The notes: generated by a model from the letters alone, not told the origin. Positions 34,030-44,123 are shown, numbered from the stretch's first letter. The stretch: 64,000 bases of DNA from Haloplanus salinus (GCF_003336245.1 NZ_QPHM01000001.1:1674001-1738000); one strand, 5' to 3'. Made by a program: numbers and translations.

Positions 34030-34875
34030 CTACTCCACCAGCCGCTCGATTTCGGTGACGAGGACGTCGCTCGCACCCATCGTCTTGAGGTCGTTGATGA
34101 CGCCGAACACCTCGCGTTCCTCGACGACGGCGTGGACCGCCACGTCGTCGCTGCCGGCCACGTCCATCACCGTCGGCCCGCCCATCCCCGGCAACACGTC
34201 GCGCACGTCGTCGAGGCGGCTCTCCGGGACGTTCAACATCACGTAGCGCCTGTCCTCGGCGGCGAGGACGGACTCGAAGGCCGTGACGAGCTGTTGGACT
34301 TTCTCGTCGTCGACGGCGTCGGGGTGGGCGAAGAGGCGGACCGAACTCGCGAGCACCTCCTCGATTTCGGCCAGTCGGTTCACCCGGAGGGTCGTCCCCG
34401 TCGACGTGATGTCGACGATGGCGTCCGCCATGTCGACGTGTGGGGTGAGCTCCGTCGCGCCCGTCACCTCCACCACCTCGGCGTCGACGCCCCGCTCCGC
34501 GAAGAAGTCACGGGTGATGCGGGGGAACTCGGTGGCGACGGTGTCGCCTTCGAGGTCCGCGACCGTCTCGATGGCGCCGTTCTCGGGTGCGGCGACGACG
34601 AGGCGACACCGGCCGAACTCCAGATCCAGCAGGTCCACCAGGTCGTGGCCCGACTCGCGGACCTGATCCAGACCCGTGATGCCGACCGCGGCGGCGCCGT
34701 CCGCGACGTACTCGGGGATGTCGGCGGCGCGGGCGAACAGGGCGGTCACGTCGGGGTCGACCGTGTCCGCGTAGAGCTTCCGGTCCGCGCCGCCTTCGAG
34801 GTGCAGGCCGGCGCGTTCCAGCAGGTCGATCGAGGGGTCGTGCAAGCGGCCCTTGTTGGGGACGGCGATACGCAT
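34030..34875 (-). CDS. hisG: ATP phosphoribosyltransferase HisG (long form)
   Basis: 281 residues from ATG 34875 ([23 protein letters not shown]). Periplasmic-binding-like catalytic lobes ([48 protein letters not shown]) are followed by a C-terminal regulatory ACT-like domain ([35 protein letters not shown]), so this is the HisZ-independent, histidine-feedback-regulated form. First step of histidine synthesis. Confidence 0.95.
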   Translation of the reverse strand: MRIAVPNKGRLHDPSIDLLERAGLHLEGGADRKLYADTVDPDVTALFARAADIPEYVADGAAAVGITGLDQVRESGHDLVDLLDLEFGRCRLVVAAPENGAIETVADLEGDTVATEFPRITRDFFAERGVDAEVVEVTGATELTPHVDMADAIVDITSTGTTLRVNRLAEIEEVLASSVRLFAHPDAVDDEKVQQLVTAFESVLAAEDRRYVMLNVPESRLDDVRDVLPGMGGPTVMDVAGSDDVAVHAVVEEREVFGVINDLKTMGASDVLVTEIERLVE

Positions 34876-34914
34876 TGGTTCACGTTGCTCGCCCACGGGG
34901 CAACTGCCTTTCGG

Positions 34915-35115
34915 GTGCGAGGCCGAGGGAGCAACGCGACCGAGGCCTCGTGGCGGAGCGGGGAGCGACCGAAGGGAGCGACCCGCGGAGCGCGGTGCGG
35001 GAGGTGGAGCAACGCGACCGAGGCCTCGCTCCCCAAGTCCGCCACTGCTCCGCGGTTCGCTTCGCTCACCGCTCCGCTTCGAGGCCTCGCTCCCTTCGGT
35101 CGCTCGGCCTCGCTC
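34915..35115. repeat. GAGGCCTCG-containing intergenic repeat
   Basis: Two direct copies of GCAACGCGACCGAGGCCTCG (34933-34952 and 35008-35027) plus inverted forms around 35085-35105 (CGAGGCCTCGCTCCC). It resembles the 68-bp tandem unit at 23.4 kb in its GGGAGCGA, GAGGCCTCG and CGGAGCG elements. The downstream end encodes the last residues of the lipoprotein gene at 35066. Confidence 0.7.
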
Positions 35116-36412
35116 GCAACGCTTCCGCCACCCGCTCGCTCGCCGCCGGCGTCGCCCGTGCCCGCGCCATCACGGTCAGATACGTCCCCACGTCGTTACG
35201 GAGCCACGACGTCCGAACGCTCCCCTCCTCGTTCAGCAGTTCCTCGTCGACCCACGCCAGCTGCGCGGCGAGTTCGGCCGTCGAGTGACGCGTCAGCGCC
35301 GGCTCCGCCGGCGACGCCTCGGCGGCCCGCAGCGCCTCGATGGCGGCCGACCGGACGGCGTCGACGTCGGTAACCGACTCGACGGCGAACGTCTCGCCCT
35401 CGCGCACCCGCTCACGGAGGGCGACGAAGGCCGCCAGCGTGACGAACGAGGCGTGCGCCCACGTCAGCGCCTCGGCGGGCGTCGTCCCGTCCCAGCCGTC
35501 GTCGCGTTCGGGGTCGATGGGGCGGAAGAGTTCTTCGAGCGCCTCCGCGGCCGGCGTGTCCTCGACGTCGACCCCTTCGACCTGCCAAGGCTCCTGCCGG
35601 TCGATCGACGACAGGGGCTCGCGCTCGGCCTCGAACGCGTCGCGGAGCCGACGCCGGGCGTCGACCAGCCGGTCGCGCAGGTCGGCCGGATCGTCGAGCG
35701 TCGCCGTCAGTCGGTCGTAGATGTGGGCGGCGTCGTCGACGGCGACGCGTGCGCGCTCCACCTCCTCCGCGAGTTCGCCGACGCCGAGCGGGTTGTCGGC
35801 GCGGTAGCGGCGCGGTTCGCCGGCGGCGACGCCGCTTCGCCCGGACGCGATCCGGTCCTCGATGGCCGCGTGGACGAGCGTCGCCGCGACGGGGTCGTCG
35901 CCAACGTAGCGCCACCGGTCGTGGAGCGCCCGGCGGTCCGAACGGACCGTCTCGGCCTCGCCTCTGAGGTCCTCGCGGGTCAGTCCCTCGTCGATGGCGC
36001 GCCACGACCCGGCGGCGAAGCGTGCCTCGGCGCGGGCACCTCCGAACGCCTCCAGCCGGGCGAACGGCGTCGACTCCGCCTTCGCGGCCGAAATCTCCGT
36101 CGCGGCGCCCTCGCGAGCCCGTCGGACCTCCTCGCGGATCGCGCCGTTCGGAATCTCGTCCGGGCCCAGGGTCGCGGGTACGGCGTCGAGGAGCGCCCGC
36201 GCCCGGTCCTCGCCCGCCGCGACGTGGGCCTCGGCGATTCCCACGGGGAGTCGTTCGGGAAGCGAGGGCGCCGAGTCGTCGACGACGCCGCGGAGCGCGG
36301 CGGCATCGAGTTCGACCGGCTCCGGCTCCGAAGAGAGCGGATTCGCGCCGCTACAGCCGGCGAGGGCCCCGAGGGCGACGAGCGCCCCGCGGCGGGTGAG
36401 GTGACCGGTCAT
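35066..36412 (-). CDS. Haloarchaeal exported lipoprotein (hypothetical)
   Basis: 448 residues. [25 protein letters not shown] has twin arginines and a lipobox (Cys about 20). The mature part is helical and acidic, with no motif I recognise. The last 15-20 residues ([16 protein letters not shown]) are encoded by the GAGGCCTCG repeat, so the C-terminus was probably rewritten by repeat insertion. It starts inside the previous gene's stop (4-bp overlap), so the two lipoproteins form an operon. Confidence 0.65.
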   Translation of the reverse strand: MTGHLTRRGALVALGALAGCSGANPLSSEPEPVELDAAALRGVVDDSAPSLPERLPVGIAEAHVAAGEDRARALLDAVPATLGPDEIPNGAIREEVRRAREGAATEISAAKAESTPFARLEAFGGARAEARFAAGSWRAIDEGLTREDLRGEAETVRSDRRALHDRWRYVGDDPVAATLVHAAIEDRIASGRSGVAAGEPRRYRADNPLGVGELAEEVERARVAVDDAAHIYDRLTATLDDPADLRDRLVDARRRLRDAFEAEREPLSSIDRQEPWQVEGVDVEDTPAAEALEELFRPIDPERDDGWDGTTPAEALTWAHASFVTLAAFVALRERVREGETFAVESVTDVDAVRSAAIEALRAAEASPAEPALTRHSTAELAAQLAWVDEELLNEEGSVRTSWLRNDVGTYLTVMARARATPAASERVAEALRARPSDRRERGLEAER

Positions 36413-37047
36413 CGGGCGCCTCCCGAGTCGTCGCTCGCGTTGCGGCGCCGGCGTATCCGTTCGTTCTCCCGCTCGCAGGTGCCGGAGCCACGACTCGATC
36501 CGTAGCCGTTGATATCGCTCGGGTCGAACGCCCCGGGGATGCGGATCAGTACCGCGAGGACGTCCTCGTCGTCGGTCTCACAGCGAACGTCGACGTCGCG
36601 GTACCGTCGACTGTAGTTCGTCTGTACGTCGGATTCGGACCACTGGATCGAACAGAGGTCCGACGCGAAACACGCCCCGACCTGTTGCTGCTCGACGTAC
36701 ACCGTCGCGGCGTCGTAGTCGGTGGCATCGAGGAACTCGCGGGCGTCGGCGACGCCGTCCACGTCGGCGAAGGCGACGGCGCCGGCTTCCTCGGCGTTCG
36801 TCACGAATAGGTGGCGGCGGCGGTGGACGCGGTCCTCGCCCTCGCGCGGCGTCGGTCGCTCACCGGTCCAGACGGTCGGCGCACGCTCGGGGTTCCGCAG
36901 GGTGTGCGATTCGGGGTTCAGTTCGATGTTACCGGTCGCGTCGGGCGGATAGCCAGAACTCGACGACGACTCGCCGGAACAGCCGGCGAAGCCGGTCAGG
37001 AGCCCGACCGCTCCGGCGAGGGTGCGTCTGCGCGTGATGGAGGGCAT
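36409..37047 (-). CDS. Exported lipoprotein (hypothetical)
   Basis: 212 residues from ATG 37047. MPSITRRRTLAGAVGLLTGFAGCSGESSSSS gives a Tat signal with lipobox Cys about 23. The body contains RVHRRRHLFVTNAEEAGAVAF and two cysteines in VGACFASDLCSIQW. No family recognised. Cotranscribed with, and coupled to, the 448-residue lipoprotein. Divergent from the deaminase gene. Confidence 0.6.
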   Translation of the reverse strand: MPSITRRRTLAGAVGLLTGFAGCSGESSSSSGYPPDATGNIELNPESHTLRNPERAPTVWTGERPTPREGEDRVHRRRHLFVTNAEEAGAVAFADVDGVADAREFLDATDYDAATVYVEQQQVGACFASDLCSIQWSESDVQTNYSRRYRDVDVRCETDDEDVLAVLIRIPGAFDPSDINGYGSSRGSGTCERENERIRRRRNASDDSGGAR

Positions 37048-37128
37048 CGGAGGTCGTACCGGCGCGACGGTGAAACGTCTTTTCACCGAATCCCCGGGGC
37101 TTAACCCGGCCGCCGGCGAGGGTTGGAC

Positions 37129-38421
37129 ATGGCTACGCTTGCGATCCGCGGCGGGCGCATCCTCCGCTCGGATATGACCGTCACCGAGGCGGACGTGCTG
37201 GTCGACCGCGAGACGGGCGACATCGTCGAACTCGGTGCCGAACTCGCCGGCGACGAGGAACTCGACGCCCACGGCGACTTGGTGATGCCCGGACTGGTGA
37301 ACGCCCACACCCACGTCGCCATGACGCTCCTGCGCGGCCACGCCGACGACAAACCCCTGGACGCGTGGCTCCGGGAGGACGTCTGGCCGGTCGAGGCGGC
37401 GCTCGAACCGGCCGACATCGAGGCCGGCGCGGCGCTGGGTATCCTGGAGATGATCAAGTCGGGGACGACGACCTTCGCCGATATGTACTTCGAAATCGAC
37501 CGGACGGCCGAGGTGGTAGAGCGGGCGGGGTTGCGGGCCGTCCTCGGCCACGGCGCCATCGCGGCGGGGAAGGACGACGTGGCGGCCCGCGCCGACATCG
37601 AGGAGAGCGTCGAGATGGCCCGACGACTCGACGGCGCCGCGGCCGGCCGAATATCGACGGCGGTGATGCCCCATAGCCTCACCACCGTCACGCCCGAGTT
37701 GCTGGAACTGGCGGCGACGGAGGCCCACGACGCGGGCGTCCCCGTCCACTACCACGCCAACGAGACGGTCGACGAGGTCGACCCCATCGTCGAGGAACAC
37801 GGCCAGCGCCCCGTCGAGTGGGCGCGTGACCTCGGCCTCTGCACCGAGGCCGACTTCTTCGCCCACGGCGTCCACCTCGACGACCGGGAGATCGACCTGC
37901 TCGCCCGGACGGGGACGGGCGTCGTCCACTGTCCGGCGTCGAACATGAAGCTCGCCTCGGGGATGGCGCCGGTCCAGCAGCTGCTCGACGCCGGCGTCCC
38001 GGTCGGCCTCGGCACGGACGGCGCCGCCTCGAACAACGACCTCGACCTCTTCGACGAACTGCGCGACGCGGCGATGCTGGGGAAACTCGCCGCCGCCGAC
38101 GCGAGCGCCGTCGCCGCTCCCGACGCCGTGTCGATGGCGACGGCCGGCGGCGCCGACGTACTCGGCCTGAACGCCGGTCGGATCGAGGCCGGCGCCAAGG
38201 CCGACCTCGCCGTGATCGACCTCGACGCGCCGCATCTCACGCCCGAACACGACGTCGTGAGCCACCTCGCCTACGCCGCTCGCGGATCGGACGTGCGCCA
38301 CACCGTCTGTGACGGCACGGTGTTGATGCGGGACCGCGAGGTGCTGACGCTCGACGAGGGGGCGGTGATGGAGCGAGCGGCGGCGCGGGCCGCGGGGTTG
38401 CTGGAGCGGGCGGGGGTCTGA
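37129..38421 (+). CDS. Amidohydrolase: 5'-deoxyadenosine / S-adenosylhomocysteine / MTA deaminase
   Basis: 430 residues from ATG 37129; a TTG two codons earlier is less likely. Metal-dependent deaminase motifs are in order: VNAHTHVAMTLLRG, GILEMIKSGTTTFADMYF, VHYHANET, HGVHL and GLGTDGAASNNDLDL. This is the MtaD/SAH-deaminase subgroup of the amidohydrolases (TatD-like barrel with one zinc). It lies 300 bp upstream of ahcY in the same direction, suggesting that both handle SAM by-products. Confidence 0.85.
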   Translation: MATLAIRGGRILRSDMTVTEADVLVDRETGDIVELGAELAGDEELDAHGDLVMPGLVNAHTHVAMTLLRGHADDKPLDAWLREDVWPVEAALEPADIEAGAALGILEMIKSGTTTFADMYFEIDRTAEVVERAGLRAVLGHGAIAAGKDDVAARADIEESVEMARRLDGAAAGRISTAVMPHSLTTVTPELLELAATEAHDAGVPVHYHANETVDEVDPIVEEHGQRPVEWARDLGLCTEADFFAHGVHLDDREIDLLARTGTGVVHCPASNMKLASGMAPVQQLLDAGVPVGLGTDGAASNNDLDLFDELRDAAMLGKLAAADASAVAAPDAVSMATAGGADVLGLNAGRIEAGAKADLAVIDLDAPHLTPEHDVVSHLAYAARGSDVRHTVCDGTVLMRDREVLTLDEGAVMERAAARAAGLLERAGV

Positions 38422-38661
38422 GGGCTCGAACGTGTCCAGTGTGGGCCTCTCTTCCGACACCGCGGGTCTCGAACGTGTCCAGCGCGGGCCTCTCTTCCGA
38501 CACCGCAGGTCTCGAACGTGTCCAGCGCGGGCCTCTCTTCGGACACCGCGGGTCTCGAACGTGTCCAGCGCGGGCCTCTCTTCGGACACCGCGGGTCTCG
38601 AACGTGTCCAGTGTGGGCCTCTCTTCGGACACCGCGGGTCTCGAACGTGTCCAGCGCGGGC
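38422..38661 (+). repeat. 43-bp tandem repeat, 5.5 copies
   Basis: Copies begin at 38422, 38465, 38508, 38551 and 38594, with a partial copy at 38637. The unit reads GGTCTCGAACGTGTCCAGCG then CGGGCCTCTCTTCGGACACCGCG. GTGTCC and GGACAC inside each unit can pair. Unit length is 43 (not a multiple of three), so it is not a coding repeat. It starts at the deaminase stop codon. Confidence 0.9.
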
Positions 38662-38688
38662 CGCCGCCGACGTGGCGGCGGCCCGCGC
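38654..38688 (+). terminator. Strong 15-bp perfect hairpin
   Basis: GCGCGGGCCGCCGCC pairs with GGCGGCGGCCCGCGC around a 5-base loop GACGT. It lies after the tandem repeat and 50 bp before ahcY. Likely a terminator or attenuator structure; archaeal termination usually needs T-runs, which are absent here. Confidence 0.5.
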
Positions 38689-38738
38689 TCCGACGTTCGA
38701 GACGGTACCGTTTTGCCACGCCTCCCGTTACGAAACGT

Positions 38739-40019
38739 ATGAGCGCACCCACGATAGCCGAGCGACTCGACGACCCCGACGCGGCCCGCACGGAGGGGCG
38801 TCGGAAGATGGACTGGGCGGAGGCACACATGCCCATCCTCGCCGCCCTCCGCGAGGAGTTCGAAGCGGAACAACCCCTCGCCGACGAGCGAATCGCGATG
38901 GCGATGCACGTCGAGGCCAAGACGGCCGCCCTCGTCGAACTCCTCGCCGTCGGCGGTGCGGAGGTGGCCATCACCGGCTGTAACCCCCTCTCCACTCAAA
39001 ACGACGTGAGCGCGGCGCTCCACGCCGTCGACGGCGTGACTTCCTACGCTGCCAACGGCGTCGACACCGACGAGTACTACGACGCCATCGAAGCCGTGGT
39101 TGGGGTCGACCCCACCATCACCGTCGACGACGGCGCCGACATGGTGACCCACATCCACGACGAACATCCCGACCTGATCCCCCAACTCAAGGGCGGGTGC
39201 GAGGAGACGACGACGGGCGTCCACCGTCTGCGCTCGATGGCCGACGACGGCGCTCTGGAGTATCCGCTGTTCGCCGTCAACGACACGCCGATGAAGACGC
39301 TGTTCGACAACGTCCACGGCACCGGCGAGTCCGCGCTCACGAACATCGCCATGACGACCAACCTCTCCATCGCGGGCAAGACGGTGGTCGTCGCGGGCTA
39401 CGGCTACTGTGGCCGCGGCGTCGCGAAGAAGGCCGCGGGCATGAACGCCGACGTGATCGTGACGGAGGTCGACCCGCGCCGCGCCCTCGAAGCCCACATG
39501 GAGGGGCACGCGGTGATGCCGATGCACGAGGCGGCGAGCGAGGGCGACGTGTTCGTGACGACGACGGGCAACCGCGACGTGATCACGCGCGAGGACTTCG
39601 AACGGATGGGCGACGGCGTCCTGCTGGCCAACGCCGGCCACTTCGACGTCGAGATCAACCTGGAGGAACTCGGCGAGATGGCCGTCTCGACCCGCGAGGT
39701 TCGCGACGGTGTCGTGGAGTACGAACTCCCCGCCGGCCGGCGGCTAAACGTCCTCGCCGAAGGGCGGTTGGTGAACCTCGCCGGCCCGCTCTCGATGGGC
39801 CACCCCGTCGAGGTGATGGACCAGAGCTTCGGCGTCCAAGCCGTCTGCGTGCGTGAACTCGCCGAGAACGCGGACGCCTACGACGCGAGCGTCCACGAAG
39901 TGCCGGACCGCCTGGACCGGGAAGTGGCCGAAGTGAAACTCGACGCCGAGGGCATCGCCATCGACGGCCTGACCGACGACCAGCGCGAGTATCTGGACTC
40001 GTGGGACCACGGAACCTGA
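38739..40019 (+). CDS. ahcY: Adenosylhomocysteinase
   Basis: 426 residues from ATG 38739 ([20 protein letters not shown]). NAD-binding [20 protein letters not shown], substrate motifs [14 protein letters not shown] and [16 protein letters not shown], and the C-terminal GQPVEV-type segment are all present. It hydrolyses S-adenosylhomocysteine to adenosine and homocysteine. Full length. Follows the deaminase gene and the tandem repeat. Confidence 0.95.
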   Translation: MSAPTIAERLDDPDAARTEGRRKMDWAEAHMPILAALREEFEAEQPLADERIAMAMHVEAKTAALVELLAVGGAEVAITGCNPLSTQNDVSAALHAVDGVTSYAANGVDTDEYYDAIEAVVGVDPTITVDDGADMVTHIHDEHPDLIPQLKGGCEETTTGVHRLRSMADDGALEYPLFAVNDTPMKTLFDNVHGTGESALTNIAMTTNLSIAGKTVVVAGYGYCGRGVAKKAAGMNADVIVTEVDPRRALEAHMEGHAVMPMHEAASEGDVFVTTTGNRDVITREDFERMGDGVLLANAGHFDVEINLEELGEMAVSTREVRDGVVEYELPAGRRLNVLAEGRLVNLAGPLSMGHPVEVMDQSFGVQAVCVRELAENADAYDASVHEVPDRLDREVAEVKLDAEGIAIDGLTDDQREYLDSWDHGT

Positions 40020-40065
40020 CTCCGCCGACCGGCTCTTTATAACCCGTCACCGCCCACGCGTTCGT

Positions 40066-40488
40066 ATGTCCGCGAACCGCAAGGGGGACCGCCGGGAGCG
40101 CGAACTCGTCAACGAACTCGACGCGGCGGGCTTCGCGGTGATGCGCGCCCCCGCGAGCGGCAGCGCTACCGAGCGCGACCTGCCCGACGTACTCGCCGGA
40201 GATGGGGACAGGTTCTACGCCATCGAGGCGAAGTCCTCCGCCGGCGACCCCATCTACCTCTCGGGCGAGGAGGTCGAATCCCTGATCTACTTCGCCCGCA
40301 ACTTCGGCGCGAAGGCCCGGATCGCCGTCCGATTCGACCGTGAGGACTGGTACTTCTTCCATCCCGGCGACCTGCACGTCACCGACGGTGGCAACTACCG
40401 AGTCAAAAAGGAGACGGCGCTGGCCGACGGCGAGGATCTGGACGCACTGGTCGGCCACTCGACGCAGGCACGCCTCGACGAGTCCTAA
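40066..40488 (+). CDS. hjc: Holliday junction resolvase Hjc
   Basis: 140 residues with the type II restriction-endonuclease-like core: [31 protein letters not shown], then [21 protein letters not shown] (E-A-K catalytic motif). This is the archaeal Hjc family. It resolves four-way junctions in recombination. The stop overlaps the convergent SWIM gene by 4 bp. Confidence 0.92.
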   Translation: MSANRKGDRRERELVNELDAAGFAVMRAPASGSATERDLPDVLAGDGDRFYAIEAKSSAGDPIYLSGEEVESLIYFARNFGAKARIAVRFDREDWYFFHPGDLHVTDGGNYRVKKETALADGEDLDALVGHSTQARLDES

Positions 40489-41168
40489 ACGGTCGTCGGC
40501 GGGGCCGTGCCGTCCGTCCGCGGTGGACCGGCGTCACCGTTCGCCCTTCCCTCGACCCGTCGCAGTCGCGACGCCGGGAAGGCGTAGCGGTTCACGTCGC
40601 CATCGCGTCCGAGCGAGTCGAGGTAGACGGCCCGAAAGACGGGTTCGTGGGCGCCGTAGTCGGCGTTGGTCGGGTAGTCGGCGACGAGACGGCCCGTCGC
40701 CGTCTCGACCCGGTCGGCACGCTCGCCGGTCGCGGCGACGACGATCAGGCGGTCACCCGTTTCGCGGTCCCGGACGAGCGTGCCCGGTCGGTGGTCGTGG
40801 CGCCGGCAGAGCGCGGGGCCGTCGAACGCCGTCGGGACGAACGTGCGTCCGCCACAGACCGCACAGACGGCGGTTCGTTTTCCAGGGGGTGGCACGAGCT
40901 CCGCAGTCACCTCGAGGGCGACTCGGCGGCGGTGCTTACACCGGGCGCCGCGGAGCTGGTGATCGGGACAGGTACACGTGTTCGCGTCGAGGTCGACGAC
41001 GTACGTCCCGCCCTCGGTCTCGACGGCGTAGCGGCCGTCGCGGAGCGGGCGGACCGCCATGGGTTCGACGCGGGCACGCCTGGCGCGCCCCGACGCTCCG
41101 GCGGCGGGGAACGTGGTCTTCGAGCGGGTCGCCGGCAGTGACGCGGGTGTGTGTGCTGGGTGCGTCAT
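40485..41168 (-). CDS. SWIM zinc-finger protein
   Basis: 227 residues. The SWIM motif [15 protein letters not shown] (about 69-83, CxCx(n)CxH) and a second CxxC motif (AVCAVCGG, about 101-108) suggest zinc-dependent DNA or protein binding. The longer N-terminus (from 41168) is kept because haloarchaeal homologues begin similarly with a Thr/Pro-rich leader. Convergent with hjc. Confidence 0.75.
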   Translation of the reverse strand: MTHPAHTPASLPATRSKTTFPAAGASGRARRARVEPMAVRPLRDGRYAVETEGGTYVVDLDANTCTCPDHQLRGARCKHRRRVALEVTAELVPPPGKRTAVCAVCGGRTFVPTAFDGPALCRRHDHRPGTLVRDRETGDRLIVVAATGERADRVETATGRLVADYPTNADYGAHEPVFRAVYLDSLGRDGDVNRYAFPASRLRRVEGRANGDAGPPRTDGTAPPTTV

Positions 41169-41317
41169 GAGTGTGGAGCGACCGTCGCTCCGGTAGCTCC
41201 AGTTGGGGTTCGATACATCTAAACCCTCGTTTCGGGCTGTCTGACCGCCGAATCCGGGCTACTCGACGGCCGTCGTCTCATCGAAGCCCTTTTGAGGTGG
41301 CCGGCGGATGCCCGCAT

Positions 41318-41515
41318 ATGGAACTCGAAGAGGGGATGGTCCGGAAAATCGCCATCTCCGTCGGCGCGGTGGGGGTTTTCGTCGCCTTCGTCGTCGGCAT
41401 CGGCACCACGTTCAACGACGGTGGACTGGGGTCGGCCGGTGGGCTGGCGCTCGTCGGCGCTATCGTTCTATTCATCGTCTTGATGGCCGTCGTCGGCCTC
41501 TTTCTCTCCGACTGA
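41318..41515 (+). CDS. Small two-helix membrane protein
   Basis: 65 residues, MELEEGMVRKIAISVGAVGVFVAFVVGIGTTFNDGGLG..., with two membrane helices, starting at ATG 41318. The short glycine-rich loop separates them. Function unknown. Located between the SWIM and primase genes. Confidence 0.6.
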   Translation: MELEEGMVRKIAISVGAVGVFVAFVVGIGTTFNDGGLGSAGGLALVGAIVLFIVLMAVVGLFLSD

Positions 41516-41569
41516 GGCGCATCGCCGCCGCTCGTCTTCGACTGCGAGAACCGACCACGCCACCGGCCG

Positions 41570-42652
41570 TCAGTCCGCGTTCGTGTCGGCGTCCGCTTCG
41601 TCCGCGTCGGCGACGGCCGACGCGTAGTAGCGGAGCGGGTGGTCGATGGTCTCACAGCGCTCGTCGGGGTTTACGCAGTCGCCGAACGTCTGCATCGTCG
41701 TACACGAGGGGGCTGGATACTGGCTCCCCTTGCGGTCGTCGAGGACCGTCGCTCGGTAGGAGAGCGAGCCGTCGTCGAGGACGGGCCAGCGGTCCGCGAT
41801 GGCGTCGGCGTCGAGACCCAGCGAGACGAGGAACGCGGTGGCCGCGAAGGCGGCGTGTGGGGAGAGCGTGTCGTTCTCGTCCTCGTCCAGCAACGCCTGC
41901 ATACACGGCGGGAACTGCGCAGGGACGACGGTGTCCACGTCCGGGAGCCGTTCGCGCTCCGCGAGGCGGTCACGGAGGGTAGCCACGTCCTCGGCTAGCG
42001 CGTCCGCGATGGCGTCGCCGCCGGCGCTTCCCCGCACCTCGAACGGGAGGCCGTCCGCGACCCGGCGGCGGACCGCCTTCCGGAGCAGGCGGGTGAGTTC
42101 CGCGTCGCCGACGGGGACTGCCCCGTCGGAGAGACAGCGGTTGACGAGCCGCCAGTCGTCGCCCCAGTCGGGGTCCGCGAGGCGAAGGTACGCGGTCACG
42201 TCGACGCGGAACTCGGCGCGGCCCCGAGTGCCGTGGACCCGCCGGACCGCCTCGTCGAGGTCGAACTCGTCGAGGACCGTCCCGAGGTCGGCACGCGGCG
42301 TCGACACGCTCCGCAGTTCCGCGTCACTGCCCTCCAAGTCGGCGGTCAGACGTTCGAACGCCGTCGCCGCTTCCGCCTCGGCGTACTTCTCGACGGCGGC
42401 GCGCACGTCGACCAACGAGACGAGGATGCGCGCGACGGGATACGAGAGGAGTTCGTCGCGGTCGCTCCAGCGCCCCGGCGTCTCCGACTCGACGGTGCCC
42501 GACATGAGCGCGCGCTCGACGCGTTCACGGGCGCGCTCGACGGCTGGGTCGCCCTCGGTGACCAACCGTGGGGGCGAAATGTCCGCCCGCTGGACCGCCT
42601 CGCGGGCGGCGCGGAAGAACGGATACCGGGCGTAGAGCGGGTCGGGACGCAT
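41570..42652 (-). CDS. priL: DNA primase large subunit PriL
   Basis: 360 residues. C-terminal iron-sulfur domain with four cysteines in the expected order: QFPPCMQALL, PSCTTMQTF, GDCVNP and ERCETIDHPLRYY. The N-terminal part is helical. With PriS it forms the archaeal/eukaryotic-type primase. The start ATG at 42652 (MRPDPLYARYPFFRAAREAVQ) matches the family opening. Its upstream side borders the hairpin-rich block. Confidence 0.93.
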   Translation of the reverse strand: MRPDPLYARYPFFRAAREAVQRADISPPRLVTEGDPAVERARERVERALMSGTVESETPGRWSDRDELLSYPVARILVSLVDVRAAVEKYAEAEAATAFERLTADLEGSDAELRSVSTPRADLGTVLDEFDLDEAVRRVHGTRGRAEFRVDVTAYLRLADPDWGDDWRLVNRCLSDGAVPVGDAELTRLLRKAVRRRVADGLPFEVRGSAGGDAIADALAEDVATLRDRLAERERLPDVDTVVPAQFPPCMQALLDEDENDTLSPHAAFAATAFLVSLGLDADAIADRWPVLDDGSLSYRATVLDDRKGSQYPAPSCTTMQTFGDCVNPDERCETIDHPLRYYASAVADADEADADTNAD

Positions 42653-42715
42653 CGACGAACGGTTGTGTAGCGGGGTGGATAAGCGCGACGGTCACTAGTC
42701 TCGAGTGCAGTTGTC

Positions 42716-43196
42716 GAACCGGAACACGTTGCTCTTGGGAACACCTCGAAAGCCCCCGCCGTCTCGACTCCCGGGACTCGTTGCGGTCCTCGGCCTCCGG
42801 CCTGCGGTCCTTACGTCGTCACCAGAAGCCTTTGGCTTCTGGTTGGCTCACGAGAGCTCTGCTCTCGTGAACGTCCGGGTTCGTCGAGACGGCGGCCCCT
42901 TTCAGTCCTACCCACGCCGGCTGGCCAATCAGCCGCATCGGGTGGGACTGAAAGGGGCGAGTCGTCATCGGGCGGCGAAGCCGCCCGATTGCCCGAGGGA
43001 GCTTCGCTCCCTCGCTGCTGGGGGAAGGCGGGCGACGCAAGCACCGCAGCGAAGCGAGGAGCGTGGTTCGAAAGACGCCTCCGGCGTCTTTCGTCATCAC
43101 GAAAGAGCGCGGAGCGCTCTTTCGAACGACAGCGAGCCCCCCGAGCCCAGCGGCTCGGGGCTTTCGAGGTGGTTCCAGTTGCCACCTCACCGGTTC
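42716..43196. other. Hairpin-rich non-coding element with terminal inverted repeats
   Basis: Between PriL and RIO1 lies a block bounded by GGAACACCTCGAAAGCCCC (42738-42756) and its near-perfect inverse (43157-43176), with a further GAACCGG/CCGGTTC outer pair (42716 / 43190). Inside are consecutive perfect stem-loops at 42822-42842, 42848-42870, 42968-42988, 42994-43014, 43069-43093, 43100-43124 and 43139-43160. A longer one has arms 42895-42913 and 42940-42958 (18 of 19). Loops are 3-4 bases. No gene is likely here. Confidence 0.8.
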
Positions 43197-43259
43197 AGAT
43201 TCCATCTACTACTAGCCGATACCCACGCTTTTCCCCCTCGCCCGCGTATTCGGATCTAG

Positions 43260-44123
43260 ATGACAGAGGAGTACGGCCTGCTCGACCCCGAGGAGGGCGA
43301 GGGGGAAGACTTCGGCGACGAGTGGGAGGAGATCGACGTCTCCGACACCGAAGCGGATCGCATCGCCCGAAAGCGGGATCGCGAGTTCGCCGAGTTCCGC
43401 AAGCGTCTGAAAGACGCCGACCAGTTCAAAGTCGAGCAGTCGGTGTTCGACGACGCCACCTTTGCGGCCATCTACAAACTGGTACAGGACGGGTACATCG
43501 ACGCCTTCGGCGGGCCGATTTCGACGGGCAAGGAGGCCAACGTCTACGAAGCGCTGGGCGCGGAAAACCGGGACGTCGCGGTGAAGATCTACCGCATCAA
43601 CGCCTCGAACTTCCAACAGATGCGGGAGTATCTCGAAGGCGATCCGCGCTTCAAGGGCATCGGCTCGGACAAAAAGAAGGTGGTGTTGGCGTGGACGAAA
43701 AAGGAGTTCGCCAACCTGCGCCGGGCGAGGCAGGCGGGGGTCCGGGTACCGGAGCCCCTCGCCGTCGAGCGGAACGTCCTCGTGATGGAGCTGGTGGGGT
43801 TGGTCGAGGATCGCGCTCGGCGACTGGCCGAGGTGAACGTCGAGAACCCGGAGACGGCGTTCGAGGTGGTGCGCGAGTATATGCGCCGGCTCTACGGCGC
43901 GGGATTGGTCCACGGCGACCTCTCGGAGTACAACCTGATTATCCACGACGGCGAACTGGTCGTGATCGACCTGGGGCAGGCGGTGACGGTCCATCACCCG
44001 AACGCCGACGACTTCCTGGCGCGGGACTGTCGGAACGTCGCTTCGTTTTTCACCCGTCAGGGTATCGACGTGGCGCCGTCCGACCTTCGCGAGTTCGTGA
44101 CGGCCGTCGACGCGGAGCCGTAA
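43260..44123 (+). CDS. rio1: RIO1-type serine/threonine protein kinase
   Basis: 287 residues. RIO motifs: STGKEANVYEALG (nucleotide loop), KIYRINASNFQQMREYLEGDPRF (RIO1-specific flexible loop), LVHGDLSEYNLIIHDG (catalytic loop with Asp) and IDLGQAV (metal-binding DFG equivalent). An acidic N-terminal leader precedes the domain. RIO1 acts in late 40S/30S ribosome maturation. Followed by a KH protein, a common archaeal pairing. Confidence 0.95.
   Translation: MTEEYGLLDPEEGEGEDFGDEWEEIDVSDTEADRIARKRDREFAEFRKRLKDADQFKVEQSVFDDATFAAIYKLVQDGYIDAFGGPISTGKEANVYEALGAENRDVAVKIYRINASNFQQMREYLEGDPRFKGIGSDKKKVVLAWTKKEFANLRRARQAGVRVPEPLAVERNVLVMELVGLVEDRARRLAEVNVENPETAFEVVREYMRRLYGAGLVHGDLSEYNLIIHDGELVVIDLGQAVTVHHPNADDFLARDCRNVASFFTRQGIDVAPSDLREFVTAVDAEP

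Noticed and set aside
38422-38661. Possible CRISPR array between the deaminase and ahcY
   Set aside because: The 43-bp units abut without unique spacers and no cas genes are near, so this is a simple tandem repeat.
42705-43259. Proteins of 184 (+) and 128 (-) residues reading through the hairpin block
   Set aside because: Their sequences are just translations of perfect inverted repeats, contain no domain, and mirror each other on both strands.
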